Origin: Candidatus Nanopelagicales bacterium
Lineage (GTDB): Bacteria; Actinomycetota; Actinomycetes; S36-B12; UBA5976
Assembly: GCA_023257525.1 (NCBI GenBank)
Contig: JALRCB010000039.1
Coordinates: 1-7,950, forward strand
Length of the DNA: 7,950 nucleotides
Reading direction: 5' to 3'
Both the position numbers and the translations under genes were made by a program. Positions 1 through 6,687 of this stretch are shown here, piece by piece (position 1 is the stretch's first letter; each line of letters opens with the position of its first letter). Under the pieces are notes generated by a model. The model was not told the origin of the DNA. It saw only the letters and a list, made by a program, of their open reading frames with translations, and made no database searches.

Positions 1-1
1 T

Positions 2-199
2 AAAACTATTTTGCCGATTGTCTTGTTCTTGATTTTGCTTCCAACAGTTCATCGTCTCTATGTTGGAAAAATTGGCACTGGCCTACTTTTCTTCTTCACG
101 ATCGGTGGCCTAGGTATTTGGTGGATTTATGACGTAATCATTTCAATCACTGGAAACTTCACCGATAAGCAGGGGCGAAAGATCACCCGCTGGGTTTAA
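2..199 (+). CDS. TM2-domain membrane protein, C-terminal part (5' end outside window)
   Basis: The frame is open from the left edge to a TAA at 197-199, so the gene most likely starts outside the window. A TTG at 11 could act as a start but has no visible ribosome site and would cut the domain. The visible residues match the TM2 pattern: a hydrophobic stretch, then HRLYVGKIGTGLLFFFTIGGLGIWWIYD, ending in a short polar tail (TDKQGRKITRWV). TM2 proteins have two membrane helices joined by a short turn with a conserved (H)RFYxGK-like motif and an Asp near the end of helix two; all of these are visible. The cellular role of bacterial TM2 proteins is mostly unknown. It converges on gcdH and ends just before the shared terminator. 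I am fairly sure of the family and have no view on function. Confidence 0.75.
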   Translation, partial: KTILPIVLFLILLPTVHRLYVGKIGTGLLFFFTIGGLGIWWIYDVIISITGNFTDKQGRKITRWV

Positions 200-203
200 G
201 TTC

Positions 204-237
204 AAAAAAATGCCCCCGAGGGATCGGGGGCATTTTT
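204..237. terminator. Bidirectional intrinsic terminator between convergent genes
   Basis: A perfect 10-bp stem ATGCCCCCGA / TCGGGGGCAT (210-219 with 224-233) closes on a GGGA tetraloop. A run of A (204-210) lies on one side and TTTTT on the other, adding four A-T pairs and giving a U-tract in either reading direction. It sits 4 bp after the TM2 stop and 10 bp beyond the gcdH stop, so it should end both transcripts. Confidence 0.93.
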
Positions 238-247
238 ATTTGACTTG

Positions 248-1432
248 TTAGGCCTTGAAGTCGGCGTAAGCAGCAATTCCAGTTAGTGCTTGACCAACAA
301 CCAGAGTATGGATTTCGTTTGTACCTTCGTAGGTGTAAACACTTTCCAAGTTATTCATGTGGCGAATGATTGGGTATTCCAGCGTGATACCAGATCCACC
401 AAGCATGGAGCGAGATTCGCGGGCAACTTCAAGGGCCATGCGAACGTTGTTCTTCTTACCAATGCTGACCTGCTCTGGGCGAAGTAAATGCTGATCCTTT
501 AATTTTCCAAGATGAGCAGCTAGCAACATTCCATTACCAGTTGCAATTGCCATGTCTGCAATCTTTTGCTGTGACAACTGGAAGGCGGCAAGGGGACGGT
601 TGAACTGATGACGGTTCAACTGGTAGTCAATTGCGGTTTCTAAGCAATCGCGAGCAGCGCCAACAACACCGAACAAGATTCCAAAGCGAGCTTCGGACAA
701 GCAGGAAAGTGGGCCACGAAGTGTTTGAACTTCAGGCAGTACTGCAGAAGCTGGCAGGCGAACATTTTCGAAAACCAATTCGCTTGTGATGGAAGCGCGA
801 AGTGACATCTTGTGCTTTACCAAGTTGGCTTTGAAGCCTGGGGTGTTGGTTGGAACTACGAAGCCTTCGATGCCGTTGTCGGTGTGAGCCCAAACGATTG
901 CAACATCTGCAATGTTTCCGTTTGTGATCCACATTTTTGAGCCGTTAAGAATCCAGTCATCACCATCACGCTTAGCGTTGGTGCGCATTTCACTTGGGTT
1001 AGAGCCAGCATCAGATTCAGTTAGACCAAAGCAACCAAGTGCTTCGCCGGTTGCCATGCGTGGCAACCATTCTTGCTTCTGCTCTTCGGACCCGAACTTG
1101 TGAATTGCAAACATTGCCAGGGAGCCCTGAACGGAAACGAAGGAACGAAGACCTGAGTCACCGGCTTCAAGTTCAAGGCAAGCCAGACCGTATGAAGTAG
1201 CATCTGTGCCAGCACAGCCGTAGCCCTCTAGGTGCATACCGAACATACCCATTTGGCCGATTTCCTTTGCCAACTCACGGGCAGGGAATTCACCATCTTC
1301 GAACCACTGACCAACGTGTGGCTTAATGCGGTCATCGACGAATTTACGAACTGCATCGCGCATTGCAAGCTGTTCGTCATTGAACAAGCTGTCGATTGCG
1401 TACAGGTCGAATGGGTGCTGTGGATTTGCCAT
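248..1432 (-). CDS. gcdH: Glutaryl-CoA dehydrogenase (acyl-CoA dehydrogenase family)
   Basis: A 394-residue FAD flavoprotein predicted to oxidise and decarboxylate glutaryl-CoA to crotonyl-CoA in lysine, tryptophan or glutarate breakdown. The acyl-CoA dehydrogenase fold is complete: helical N-domain (about 15-130), beta domain with CFGLTESDAGSNPSEM (134-149) and LNGSKMWITN (162-171), and helical C-domain to the end. Residues separating GcdH from other acyl-CoA dehydrogenases are present: SGLRSFVSVQGSL with Arg96 and Ser100 (which bind the glutaryl carboxylate in characterised enzymes), GLRASIT (210-216 region), and catalytic Glu369 in TYEGTNEIH, followed by the typical end VGQALTGIAAY. Length is normal for a bacterial GcdH. 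The ATG at 1432 has AGGA (1440-1443) seven bases upstream. It follows the permease gene after a 91-bp gap with its own operator-like palindromes and ends at the shared terminator. Another short-chain dicarboxyl acyl-CoA dehydrogenase is possible but less likely. Confidence 0.9.
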   Translation of the reverse strand: MANPQHPFDLYAIDSLFNDEQLAMRDAVRKFVDDRIKPHVGQWFEDGEFPARELAKEIGQMGMFGMHLEGYGCAGTDATSYGLACLELEAGDSGLRSFVSVQGSLAMFAIHKFGSEEQKQEWLPRMATGEALGCFGLTESDAGSNPSEMRTNAKRDGDDWILNGSKMWITNGNIADVAIVWAHTDNGIEGFVVPTNTPGFKANLVKHKMSLRASITSELVFENVRLPASAVLPEVQTLRGPLSCLSEARFGILFGVVGAARDCLETAIDYQLNRHQFNRPLAAFQLSQQKIADMAIATGNGMLLAAHLGKLKDQHLLRPEQVSIGKKNNVRMALEVARESRSMLGGSGITLEYPIIRHMNNLESVYTYEGTNEIHTLVVGQALTGIAAYADFKA

Positions 1433-1451
1433 TTGGTTTTCCTATCCTTGG

Positions 1452-1487
1452 AATTGGATCCAATTTATCACAGATTGGATCCAATCT
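1452..1487. promoter_or_regulatory. Tandem palindromic operator upstream of gcdH
   Basis: Two perfect palindromes share the core ATTGGATCCAAT. The first is AATTGGATCCAATT (1452-1465) and the second AGATTGGATCCAATCT (1472-1487). Their centres are 21 bp apart, two helical turns, so two dimers would bind the same DNA face. The motif resembles TTGG-type palindromes bound by GntR/FadR-like repressors, but the regulator is not in the window. A third partial copy (ATTGGTCC, 1508-1515) is degenerate. The sites overlap the candidate gcdH promoter. Confidence 0.75.
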
Positions 1488-1491
1488 TCAA
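1464..1491 (-). promoter_or_regulatory. Candidate sigma70-type promoter of gcdH
   Basis: On the minus strand, TTGAAG (1486-1491) and GATAAA (1464-1469) are separated by 16 bp, with TG one base before the -10 giving an extended -10 look. Each hexamer matches four of six consensus bases. One palindrome fills the spacer and the other lies just downstream of the -10, near the expected start, which is the classic layout for repression. The boxes are modest, so this is tentative. Confidence 0.45.
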
Positions 1492-1523
1492 GCACCCTTA
1501 GTGGGCGATTGGTCCTTAATTTA

Positions 1524-2360
1524 CTAGGAAATTGTCAGCAAAACTACAGCGATGCCAGCCCCATAGAGGCCAACAACCTGGTGGCGCTCCAAGCGTTCCT
1601 TTAGGAAGATCCGAGCCAGCAATACCGTAATCGCTGGATATAGAGCCGCGATAACCGAGATGATTACCAGCTGGCCGCGCTGAGAAGCCAACATGAAAGT
1701 AGTGCCGCCCCAAACATCCAAAGCGCCGGACGCCATCGCTCGCTTGGTATCAACTGGCTTGCCAACCATTGATTTCCAGAGCACTAAAGAAGTGATGCAA
1801 AAAATCACCATAGTTAAGGATCGCGCGGTGATTACTGGCGAAAGTCCAGACCCAATTGGCGCGCTACCAACACTTAATAAGAATCCAGCGAAGCCAAATC
1901 CGCCAAAGACTGCATAGATGGCCGCGGCTTTAGTGAGTGGGTGAGTGGCATCGACTGTTGATCGACTCACCATCACAATCGAAGCCATAGCAAGTAGTGC
2001 TCCGATTGATCCAGTAACCGTTAACCGCTCGCCACGAAATAAGCCAACGCTAAACGGAATGATTACTGCAACTAGTGCAGTTATTGGTGCGACTGCTCCC
2101 ATTGGGCCAAGTCCCAGAGATTTCAAAACAAAGATATATCCGATAACGCCAAAGAGTCCGGCGGATAAACCGGCAGTAACTGCTTCGCGATTAAAGTCTG
2201 CGCCCAGAAATGGTGCAGCAATCAAAAGAGAGGCTAAGCCAGTACCAACTGTGATTGGTAGAACTTTAAAGAGCGGACTGGTTCTAGTTGCAAGTCCACC
2301 AAAATAGTCACCGAAGCCATATGCAAGTGCGCACGCGAAGGCAAGCAGGACGGCAGACAT
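1524..2360 (-). CDS. EamA/DMT-family permease, copy 1 (promoter-distal)
   Basis: A 278-residue, strongly hydrophobic protein with about ten predicted membrane helices in two EamA halves (about 3-133 and 144-277), typical of the drug/metabolite transporter superfamily. Landmarks are YGFGDYFGGLATR near the N-terminus, GLGPMGAVAPITALVAVIIPF and LFRGERLT at the end of the first half, and AALYPAITVLLARIFLKERLERHQVVGLYGAGIAVVLL at the end of the second. These are standard EamA endings. Substrate cannot be read from sequence; family members export amino acids and metabolites or take up nucleobases and other small solutes. It is the last gene of the run, 19 nt after its paralogue, and aligns with it end to end without gaps (about 56% identity counted by hand). 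No convincing Shine-Dalgarno precedes its ATG; a small inverted repeat (2362-2374) lies there instead. No clear terminator follows it. Confidence 0.85.
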   Translation of the reverse strand: MSAVLLAFACALAYGFGDYFGGLATRTSPLFKVLPITVGTGLASLLIAAPFLGADFNREAVTAGLSAGLFGVIGYIFVLKSLGLGPMGAVAPITALVAVIIPFSVGLFRGERLTVTGSIGALLAMASIVMVSRSTVDATHPLTKAAAIYAVFGGFGFAGFLLSVGSAPIGSGLSPVITARSLTMVIFCITSLVLWKSMVGKPVDTKRAMASGALDVWGGTTFMLASQRGQLVIISVIAALYPAITVLLARIFLKERLERHQVVGLYGAGIAVVLLTIS

Positions 2361-2379
2361 AAGACTTTGAGTCTATGGC

Positions 2380-3216
2380 TTAGCTTGTGGCCAGAAGCAC
2401 TACCGCAGCACCAGCACCAAACAAACCAATGAGTTGATGCCTCTCCATGCGTTCGTGCAACACAACACGAGCAAGTAGCACTGTAAATGCTGGGTACAGC
2501 GCAGCAACAACCGCAACCAAAACTAAGTCACCAGCGCGGGTTGCCATCATGAAGGTTGCACCACCAACAACATCTAGCGCACCTGATGCGATAGCGAGCT
2601 TGTAATCAATTGCACCATCGCGAATCGTCTTCCATTTTGCGATTGCGATAAAAATGAAAATCCCACCCGTTACTAATCGGCCCACGATTACCGGTGCTAG
2701 TCCGCTGTCATCTGGCCCGCCGCTAATTCCGAGTAAGTACCCAGCAATACCAAGACCAGCGATTATTGCGACGATCACTGCCTTAGCCGTTACTGGATGA
2801 GTGGCATCAGCCGTTGAACGACTTACTAAAACAATGGATACAAAGGCCAAGCCGGCACCAATGAATCCGATAGTCGAAAGAGTTTCGCCACGAAGAAAAC
2901 CAACAGCGAACGGAATGATCGCTCCGATTACTGCCGAGATTGGGGCGACCACACTCATCGGCCCAAGTGCTAAGCCATACATGATGAAGATGTAACCGAT
3001 AGTTCCAGAGAGTCCGGCTGCAACACCGGCGACAATCGCGCCTTGACTGAAAGTTGCGCCAAAAAATGGCACTGCAATGCCAAGCGTCACAATTCCAGTT
3101 GCAACAATGATTGGCAGAACTTTCCAAATTGAGCCGCGCCGAGTTGCCAGGCCACCCCAGAAATCAGCAACGCCATAACTAACGGCGCAGATTAGCGCCA
3201 ACACAATCGCGGTCAT
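2380..3216 (-). CDS. EamA/DMT-family permease, copy 2 (promoter-proximal)
   Basis: A 278-residue, roughly ten-helix inner-membrane transporter with two EamA repeats, and paralogue of the next gene downstream: same length, no gaps needed, best conserved at VSRSTADATHP (131-141), SGALDV (211-216) and ALYPAFTVLLAR (239-250). The N-terminal YGVADFWGGLATRRG and C-terminal LHERMERHQLIGLFGAGAAVVLL are standard family features. Its ATG lies 3 nt after the stop of the FAD oxidoreductase gene, with AGGA about ten bases upstream inside that gene's end, so the two are almost certainly co-transcribed. Placement among amine-catabolic genes suggests transport of an amine, amino acid or related metabolite, but this is inference from context only. 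It could act alone or pair with its paralogue. Confidence 0.85.
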   Translation of the reverse strand: MTAIVLALICAVSYGVADFWGGLATRRGSIWKVLPIIVATGIVTLGIAVPFFGATFSQGAIVAGVAAGLSGTIGYIFIMYGLALGPMSVVAPISAVIGAIIPFAVGFLRGETLSTIGFIGAGLAFVSIVLVSRSTADATHPVTAKAVIVAIIAGLGIAGYLLGISGGPDDSGLAPVIVGRLVTGGIFIFIAIAKWKTIRDGAIDYKLAIASGALDVVGGATFMMATRAGDLVLVAVVAALYPAFTVLLARVVLHERMERHQLIGLFGAGAAVVLLATS

Positions 3217-3219
3217 GAA

Positions 3220-4602
3220 TTACTGTCCTAAGAGCTTGGAAACCAAGCCCGCAAGTTTTGATGGTTTGCCAGTTTTGTCTTCAGCGTGATCTGCCCTTGT
3301 CATGATTTGAAGGCCAGCATTTGCACCAATCCAGCGCAATGGCTCAACTTCCCAGTTACGTGATTTGTGATTAACCCATGGAAGTTTTGTTATTGGAGTT
3401 TCTTGGTTTGTAATTAAATCTGCAAGAGTTCGGCCGGAAAGGTTTGTGGTGCCGACACCGTCACCTACATAGCCACCAGCCCAAGCAATTCCAGTCTTGC
3501 GATCAAGACCAGCCGATGCCATCCAGTCGCGAGCTACACCAAGTGGCCCGCCCCAAGTATGGGTTACTTTGGCGTCAGCTACTACTGGGAACAGCTCAGC
3601 TAATACGCCAAGTAGCCCAGGATGCACTTCGCTGTGCTGGTCGTATTCATCTTTGATTGAGGAGCCGAAGTGATATGGCGCACCGCGGCCACCAAATGCA
3701 AAACGATTGTCAGCAGTGCGTTGGCCGTAAATGATTAGATTTCTAAAGTCACCAAAAGTTTCGCGTTGCGCTAAACCAATCTGATCCCAAACCTGCGCAC
3801 TTAATGGCTCAGTTGCCATCATCAAGGAATAGATCGGAACGATCTTTCGCTTTTGGCCCTCTAAAGTTTTGGTGTAACCCTCGGTGGCTCGAACCACGTA
3901 ACGAGCACTAATGACACCACCAGTTGTAAATACTTTGCCTGGCTCAATTTTGGTTGCTGCAGTATGTTCATAGATTGTGGCGCCGCGCTTTTCAACCAGA
4001 TTTGCCAGTAAGCGAACTAACTTAGCTGGATTGATCGCAGCAACGTGAGGTGTGTAAGTGGCACCGAAGAGATTGGTTGCTTGGGCGCGCTCTTTAGCTT
4101 CGCCGGCACTTAACAATGCATAGTGCTCAGCACCGTAGCCCCATTCCTCCCAATGGTGAATGTAATCTTGTGCGCGTTGCCACTGCAGCGGAGTGCGAGC
4201 AAACGAAATAGTTCCACCGCGCTGCCATTCGCAGTCGATGCCTTCAGCCTTAACAACATTTTCAACTTCAGTCACAGTGTCATGCATTGCATCTTGCATG
4301 GCGCGAGCAGATTCACGGCCATGAATTCGACCAAGTTTGTCGATCTCGGTAGGGAAGTATGCCGAGCACCAGCCACCGTTACGGCCAGAAGCACCATAGC
4401 CGGCAACTTCAGCATCAATAATCGCGATGTTTAAATTCGGGTCGCGCTGTTGCAAGTAATAAGCCGTCCAAAGTCCGGTGTAACCAGCGCCAACAATGGC
4501 CACGTCAGCATCAATGTCTGAGTGCAGCGCGTAGCGAGAGGAAGTTGCCAACTCTTCGGGCAAGGTAGCCCACCATAAAGACTTGGATCGGTAATCAGTC
4601 AT
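3220..4602 (-). CDS. puuB: FAD-dependent amine oxidoreductase, PuuB-like (gamma-glutamylputrescine oxidase type)
   Basis: A 460-residue flavoprotein of the DAO/glycine-oxidase superfamily. The N-terminal dinucleotide fold is clear: DVAIVGAGYTGLWTAYYL (33-50) with GxGxxG at 38-43, and an acidic residue ending strand two (IIDAE, 61-65). It continues with GYGASGRNGGWCSAYFP (68-84), the segment that marks PuuB-like enzymes, and ends the catalytic core with GGYVGDGVGTTNLSG (376-390), the C-terminal FAD contact. The N-terminal WW (10-11) is also usual in the group. Characterised PuuB oxidises gamma-glutamylputrescine to the aldehyde with release of ammonia and peroxide; the true substrate here may be another secondary amine or N-methyl amino acid. 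About 50 residues follow the core. The ATG has AAGGAAG (4607-4613) upstream and lies 12 nt after the flavoprotein gene. Family is certain; substrate is inferred from neighbours. Confidence 0.75.
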   Translation of the reverse strand: MTDYRSKSLWWATLPEELATSSRYALHSDIDADVAIVGAGYTGLWTAYYLQQRDPNLNIAIIDAEVAGYGASGRNGGWCSAYFPTEIDKLGRIHGRESARAMQDAMHDTVTEVENVVKAEGIDCEWQRGGTISFARTPLQWQRAQDYIHHWEEWGYGAEHYALLSAGEAKERAQATNLFGATYTPHVAAINPAKLVRLLANLVEKRGATIYEHTAATKIEPGKVFTTGGVISARYVVRATEGYTKTLEGQKRKIVPIYSLMMATEPLSAQVWDQIGLAQRETFGDFRNLIIYGQRTADNRFAFGGRGAPYHFGSSIKDEYDQHSEVHPGLLGVLAELFPVVADAKVTHTWGGPLGVARDWMASAGLDRKTGIAWAGGYVGDGVGTTNLSGRTLADLITNQETPITKLPWVNHKSRNWEVEPLRWIGANAGLQIMTRADHAEDKTGKPSKLAGLVSKLLGQ

Positions 4603-4606
4603 TTTG

Positions 4607-4613
4607 CTTCCTT
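4607..4613 (-). promoter_or_regulatory. Strong Shine-Dalgarno of the PuuB-like gene
   Basis: Reads AAGGAAG on the minus strand, four bases before the ATG at 4602. It sits in the 12-nt gap after the preceding stop codon and fixes the start of the oxidoreductase. It is one of the two best ribosome sites in the window, suggesting that this gene is translated well independently of coupling. Confidence 0.75.
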
Positions 4614-4614
4614 G

Positions 4615-5280
4615 TTAGCGTTTCCATTTTTTGATGTAATCCGGAGTTGGAATGTTCTTTTCAGTTGTCATTGGGTCAGCCACAGGTTCGCCAAAAACTT
4701 CCTTCATTGGAACGTAACCGGCCCAAATGTTTGAGTAAATCGGATCCGTTAAATCACTTGGCACATCATCCGGATCGCCTTCGCTCACCTTGCAGGAAAC
4801 CTCATCGAGATTTAGCGCGAGCATAAGTGTTGCCTTGGACTCTTTTGGCGCAGCTTTTCGAGCTTCGTCAGTGCGACCTGGCAGCAAGTGATCTGTGATT
4901 CGAACCAGTGCAGCTTCCTTTTCTTCGCCTTCGAGAACTTCGCATGAACCGAGAGCAATAACGCAGCGGTAATGCATGCTGGATTCAAAAGCGCTTCGTG
5001 CTAACACCATGCCATCGAGCAATGTGACGGTAAAGCAGCAAGCCTGACCTGCAGCCAAATTCTTAAAGAGCCTCGAAGCTGTTGAACCATGAAATAGCAC
5101 TCGGTCGCCATCACGGGCATAGCCAACTGGCATTACGAATGGCTGGCCATCTACGACGCAAGAAACATGAGCGACTAGACCGGCATCAAGAATTTCATTT
5201 ACTGCAGCACGATCTTTGACCGCTTTTTCAGGAAAGCGACGGACCGAAGTTCGGTCCGTCGCTCCTACTGGCTTAGTCAT
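4615..5280 (-). CDS. Pyridoxamine 5'-phosphate oxidase-related FMN split-barrel protein (NimA-like)
   Basis: A 221-residue cytosolic protein of the flavin split-barrel superfamily. The N-terminal RTSVRRFPEKAVKDRAAVNEILDAGLVAHVSCVVDGQPFVMPVGYARDGDRVLFHGSTASRLF pattern (about 10-72) and a later HYRCVIALGSCEVLEGEEKEAAL (about 103-125) match the NimA/Pyridox_ox_2 branch rather than the true PLP-forming PdxH. Such proteins bind FMN, F420 or heme-related cofactors, and most have no known reaction. The last 50 or so residues (DPDDVPSDLTDPIYSNIWAGYVP and on) form a C-terminal extension that often carries this DLTDP-W-GYVP look in longer members. The gene overlaps the aminotransferase by one base (TAATG), implying translational coupling. 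Its first codons contain a 29-bp palindrome. It could protect against, or process, reactive aldehyde or amine intermediates; that is speculation. Confidence 0.8.
   Translation of the reverse strand: MTKPVGATDRTSVRRFPEKAVKDRAAVNEILDAGLVAHVSCVVDGQPFVMPVGYARDGDRVLFHGSTASRLFKNLAAGQACCFTVTLLDGMVLARSAFESSMHYRCVIALGSCEVLEGEEKEAALVRITDHLLPGRTDEARKAAPKESKATLMLALNLDEVSCKVSEGDPDDVPSDLTDPIYSNIWAGYVPMKEVFGEPVADPMTTEKNIPTPDYIKKWKR
5235..5263. repeat. Perfect 29-bp palindrome inside the 5' coding region
   Basis: Arms AGCGACGGACCGAA (5235-5248) and TTCGGTCCGTCGCT (5250-5263) are exact reverse complements around a single base at 5249. It covers codons 6-16 of the split-barrel protein gene, so the mRNA there should fold into a very stable GC-rich hairpin 15 nt or so after the coupled start codon. 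No U-tract follows, so it is not a normal terminator. Confidence 0.9.
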
Positions 5281-6668
5281 TAGAGAATCTTTTGTCCTTC
5301 AGTGAGAACGTGACGCAAGATTTGTTCCATCTCATCGAACTGCTCTTGACCACAAATAAGTGGCGGAGCAAGCTGGATTACCGGGTCGCCACGATCGTCG
5401 GCGCGGCAATACAGGCCGTTCTCGAACAACGCCTTAGATAGGTAGCCACGAAGTAAACGCTCGCACTCATCATCGTTGAAGGATTCCTTAGTGGCCTTGT
5501 CCTTAACAAGTTCAATGCCGTAGAAGAAGCCTTCGCCACGAACGTCACCAACAATGTCAAGATTCCTTAGTTTCTCAAGAGTCTGACGGAATTGGTTTTC
5601 GTTGTCACGAACATGCTGGTTGATTCCTTCTTTGTCGAAGATATCAAGGTTTGCCAAAGCAACAGCTGCTGAAACTGGGTGACCACCAAAGGTGTAACCA
5701 TGTGCGAAGTAAGTGTTGCCCTTCTTGAATGGTTCGAATACTTTGTCGCCAACTAGCATTGCGCCGATTGGGGAGTATCCCGATGTCATGCCCTTTGCAG
5801 TTGTGATGATGTCAGGATCAACACCGAAGCGCTTCATTGCAAACATGTCGCCAATACGACCGAATGCACAGATAGTTTCATCTGCAACCATCAATACGTC
5901 GTACTGATCGCAGATTTCGCGCACGCGCTCTAGGTATCCCGGTGGCGGTGGGAAACATCCGCCTGAGTTTTGAACTGGCTCAAGGAATACTGCAGCAACT
6001 GTGTCAGCGCCTTCGAAAAGAATTGCTTCTTCGATACGATCTGCAGCCCAACGACCGAATGCTTTGATGTCATCGGCGTGGTATTCAGCGCGGTAGAAGT
6101 TTGTGTTTGGTACGCGGAAACCACCTGGGGTTAAAGGTTCAAAATACTTCTTGGCATCTGGAATACCAGTGATTGCCAAAGCACCCTGTGGAGTGCCGTG
6201 ATATGCAACTGCGCGACTGATGACTTTATGCTTCATAGGCTTGCCAGTTAGCTTGTAGTACATCTTGGCAGCTTTCCAAGCTGACTCAACAGCTTCGCCA
6301 CCACCAGTGGTGAAGAAAACGCGATTTAACGAAGATGGCGCGTAACTGATTAGGCGCTCAGCAAGTTCAACTGCCTTTGGATGGGCATAGGACCAAAGTG
6401 GGAAGAAGGAAAGTTCCTGCATCTGCTTGGCTGCGGCTTCTGCTAGTTCGCGACGGCCATGGCCAATCTGAACTGTGAACAAGCCGGCGAGACCATCGAG
6501 AATCTTTCGTCCATGCTCATCAAAGATGTATGCACCTTCACCACGAGTGATGATTGGAACTTCGCCACCTTCTTCATAACCGGAGTGACGAGTAAAGTGC
6601 ATCCATAGCCGATCGCGCGCCATGTCTGATAATGCGGAGTTAGTTGTTCTATCTTCTAGTGCTGTCAT
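5280..6668 (-). CDS. Class III PLP-dependent aminotransferase (putrescine/omega-amino acid:pyruvate type)
   Basis: A 462-residue fold-type I enzyme. Visible landmarks in order: LWMHFTRH (21-28) and GAYIFDEHGRKILDGLAGLFTVQIGHGR (45-72), the N-terminal substrate region; FFTTGGGEAVESA (118-130), the PLP phosphate loop; AYHG (155-158), whose Tyr stacks on the cofactor; FLEPVQNSGG (228-237); VADETICAFGR (261-271), where Asp263 pairs with the pyridine nitrogen; TTAKGMTSGYSPIGA (289-303) with Schiff-base Lys292; and HGYTFGGHP (323-331). This arrangement matches the SpuC / beta-alanine:pyruvate subgroup, which transfers the amino group of putrescine, cadaverine, GABA or beta-alanine to pyruvate. Which substrate is used cannot be read here. 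The ATG at 6668 has GGA about six bases upstream. It follows the regulator after 19 nt and overlaps the next gene by one base, so it is mid-operon. Nothing looks truncated. Confidence 0.85.
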   Translation of the reverse strand: MTALEDRTTNSALSDMARDRLWMHFTRHSGYEEGGEVPIITRGEGAYIFDEHGRKILDGLAGLFTVQIGHGRRELAEAAAKQMQELSFFPLWSYAHPKAVELAERLISYAPSSLNRVFFTTGGGEAVESAWKAAKMYYKLTGKPMKHKVISRAVAYHGTPQGALAITGIPDAKKYFEPLTPGGFRVPNTNFYRAEYHADDIKAFGRWAADRIEEAILFEGADTVAAVFLEPVQNSGGCFPPPPGYLERVREICDQYDVLMVADETICAFGRIGDMFAMKRFGVDPDIITTAKGMTSGYSPIGAMLVGDKVFEPFKKGNTYFAHGYTFGGHPVSAAVALANLDIFDKEGINQHVRDNENQFRQTLEKLRNLDIVGDVRGEGFFYGIELVKDKATKESFNDDECERLLRGYLSKALFENGLYCRADDRGDPVIQLAPPLICGQEQFDEMEQILRHVLTEGQKIL

Positions 6669-6687
6669 TACGTATCCAATGTTTTAG

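Noticed and set aside
1491..1505. Possible terminator after the distal permease (CCC-ACTAA-GGG)
   Set aside because: Only three G-C pairs can form and there is no U-tract, so it is too weak to call.
1232..1604. Plus-strand open frames (89 and 92 codons) crossing the gcdH start and the operator gap
   Set aside because: Two overlapping frames read antisense through gcdH, the palindromes and the permease end. Neither has protein-like composition or a ribosome site, and the DNA is better explained by gcdH regulation.
1945..2307. 120-codon plus-strand open frame inside the distal permease gene
   Set aside because: It lies entirely antisense to a convincing EamA gene. Its composition (many Pro, Thr, Ser, Ala, Lys) is what the reverse strand of hydrophobic codons gives, and no ribosome site or recognisable domain is seen.
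4123..4434. 103-codon plus-strand open frame inside the PuuB-like gene
   Set aside because: Antisense shadow of a complete flavoprotein gene, with no domain and no start signals.
4615..5280. Assigning the split-barrel gene as pdxH, making PLP for the neighbouring aminotransferase
   Set aside because: The sequence follows the NimA/Pyridox_ox_2 pattern and lacks the recognisable C-terminal PdxH signature, so PLP synthesis is not supported.
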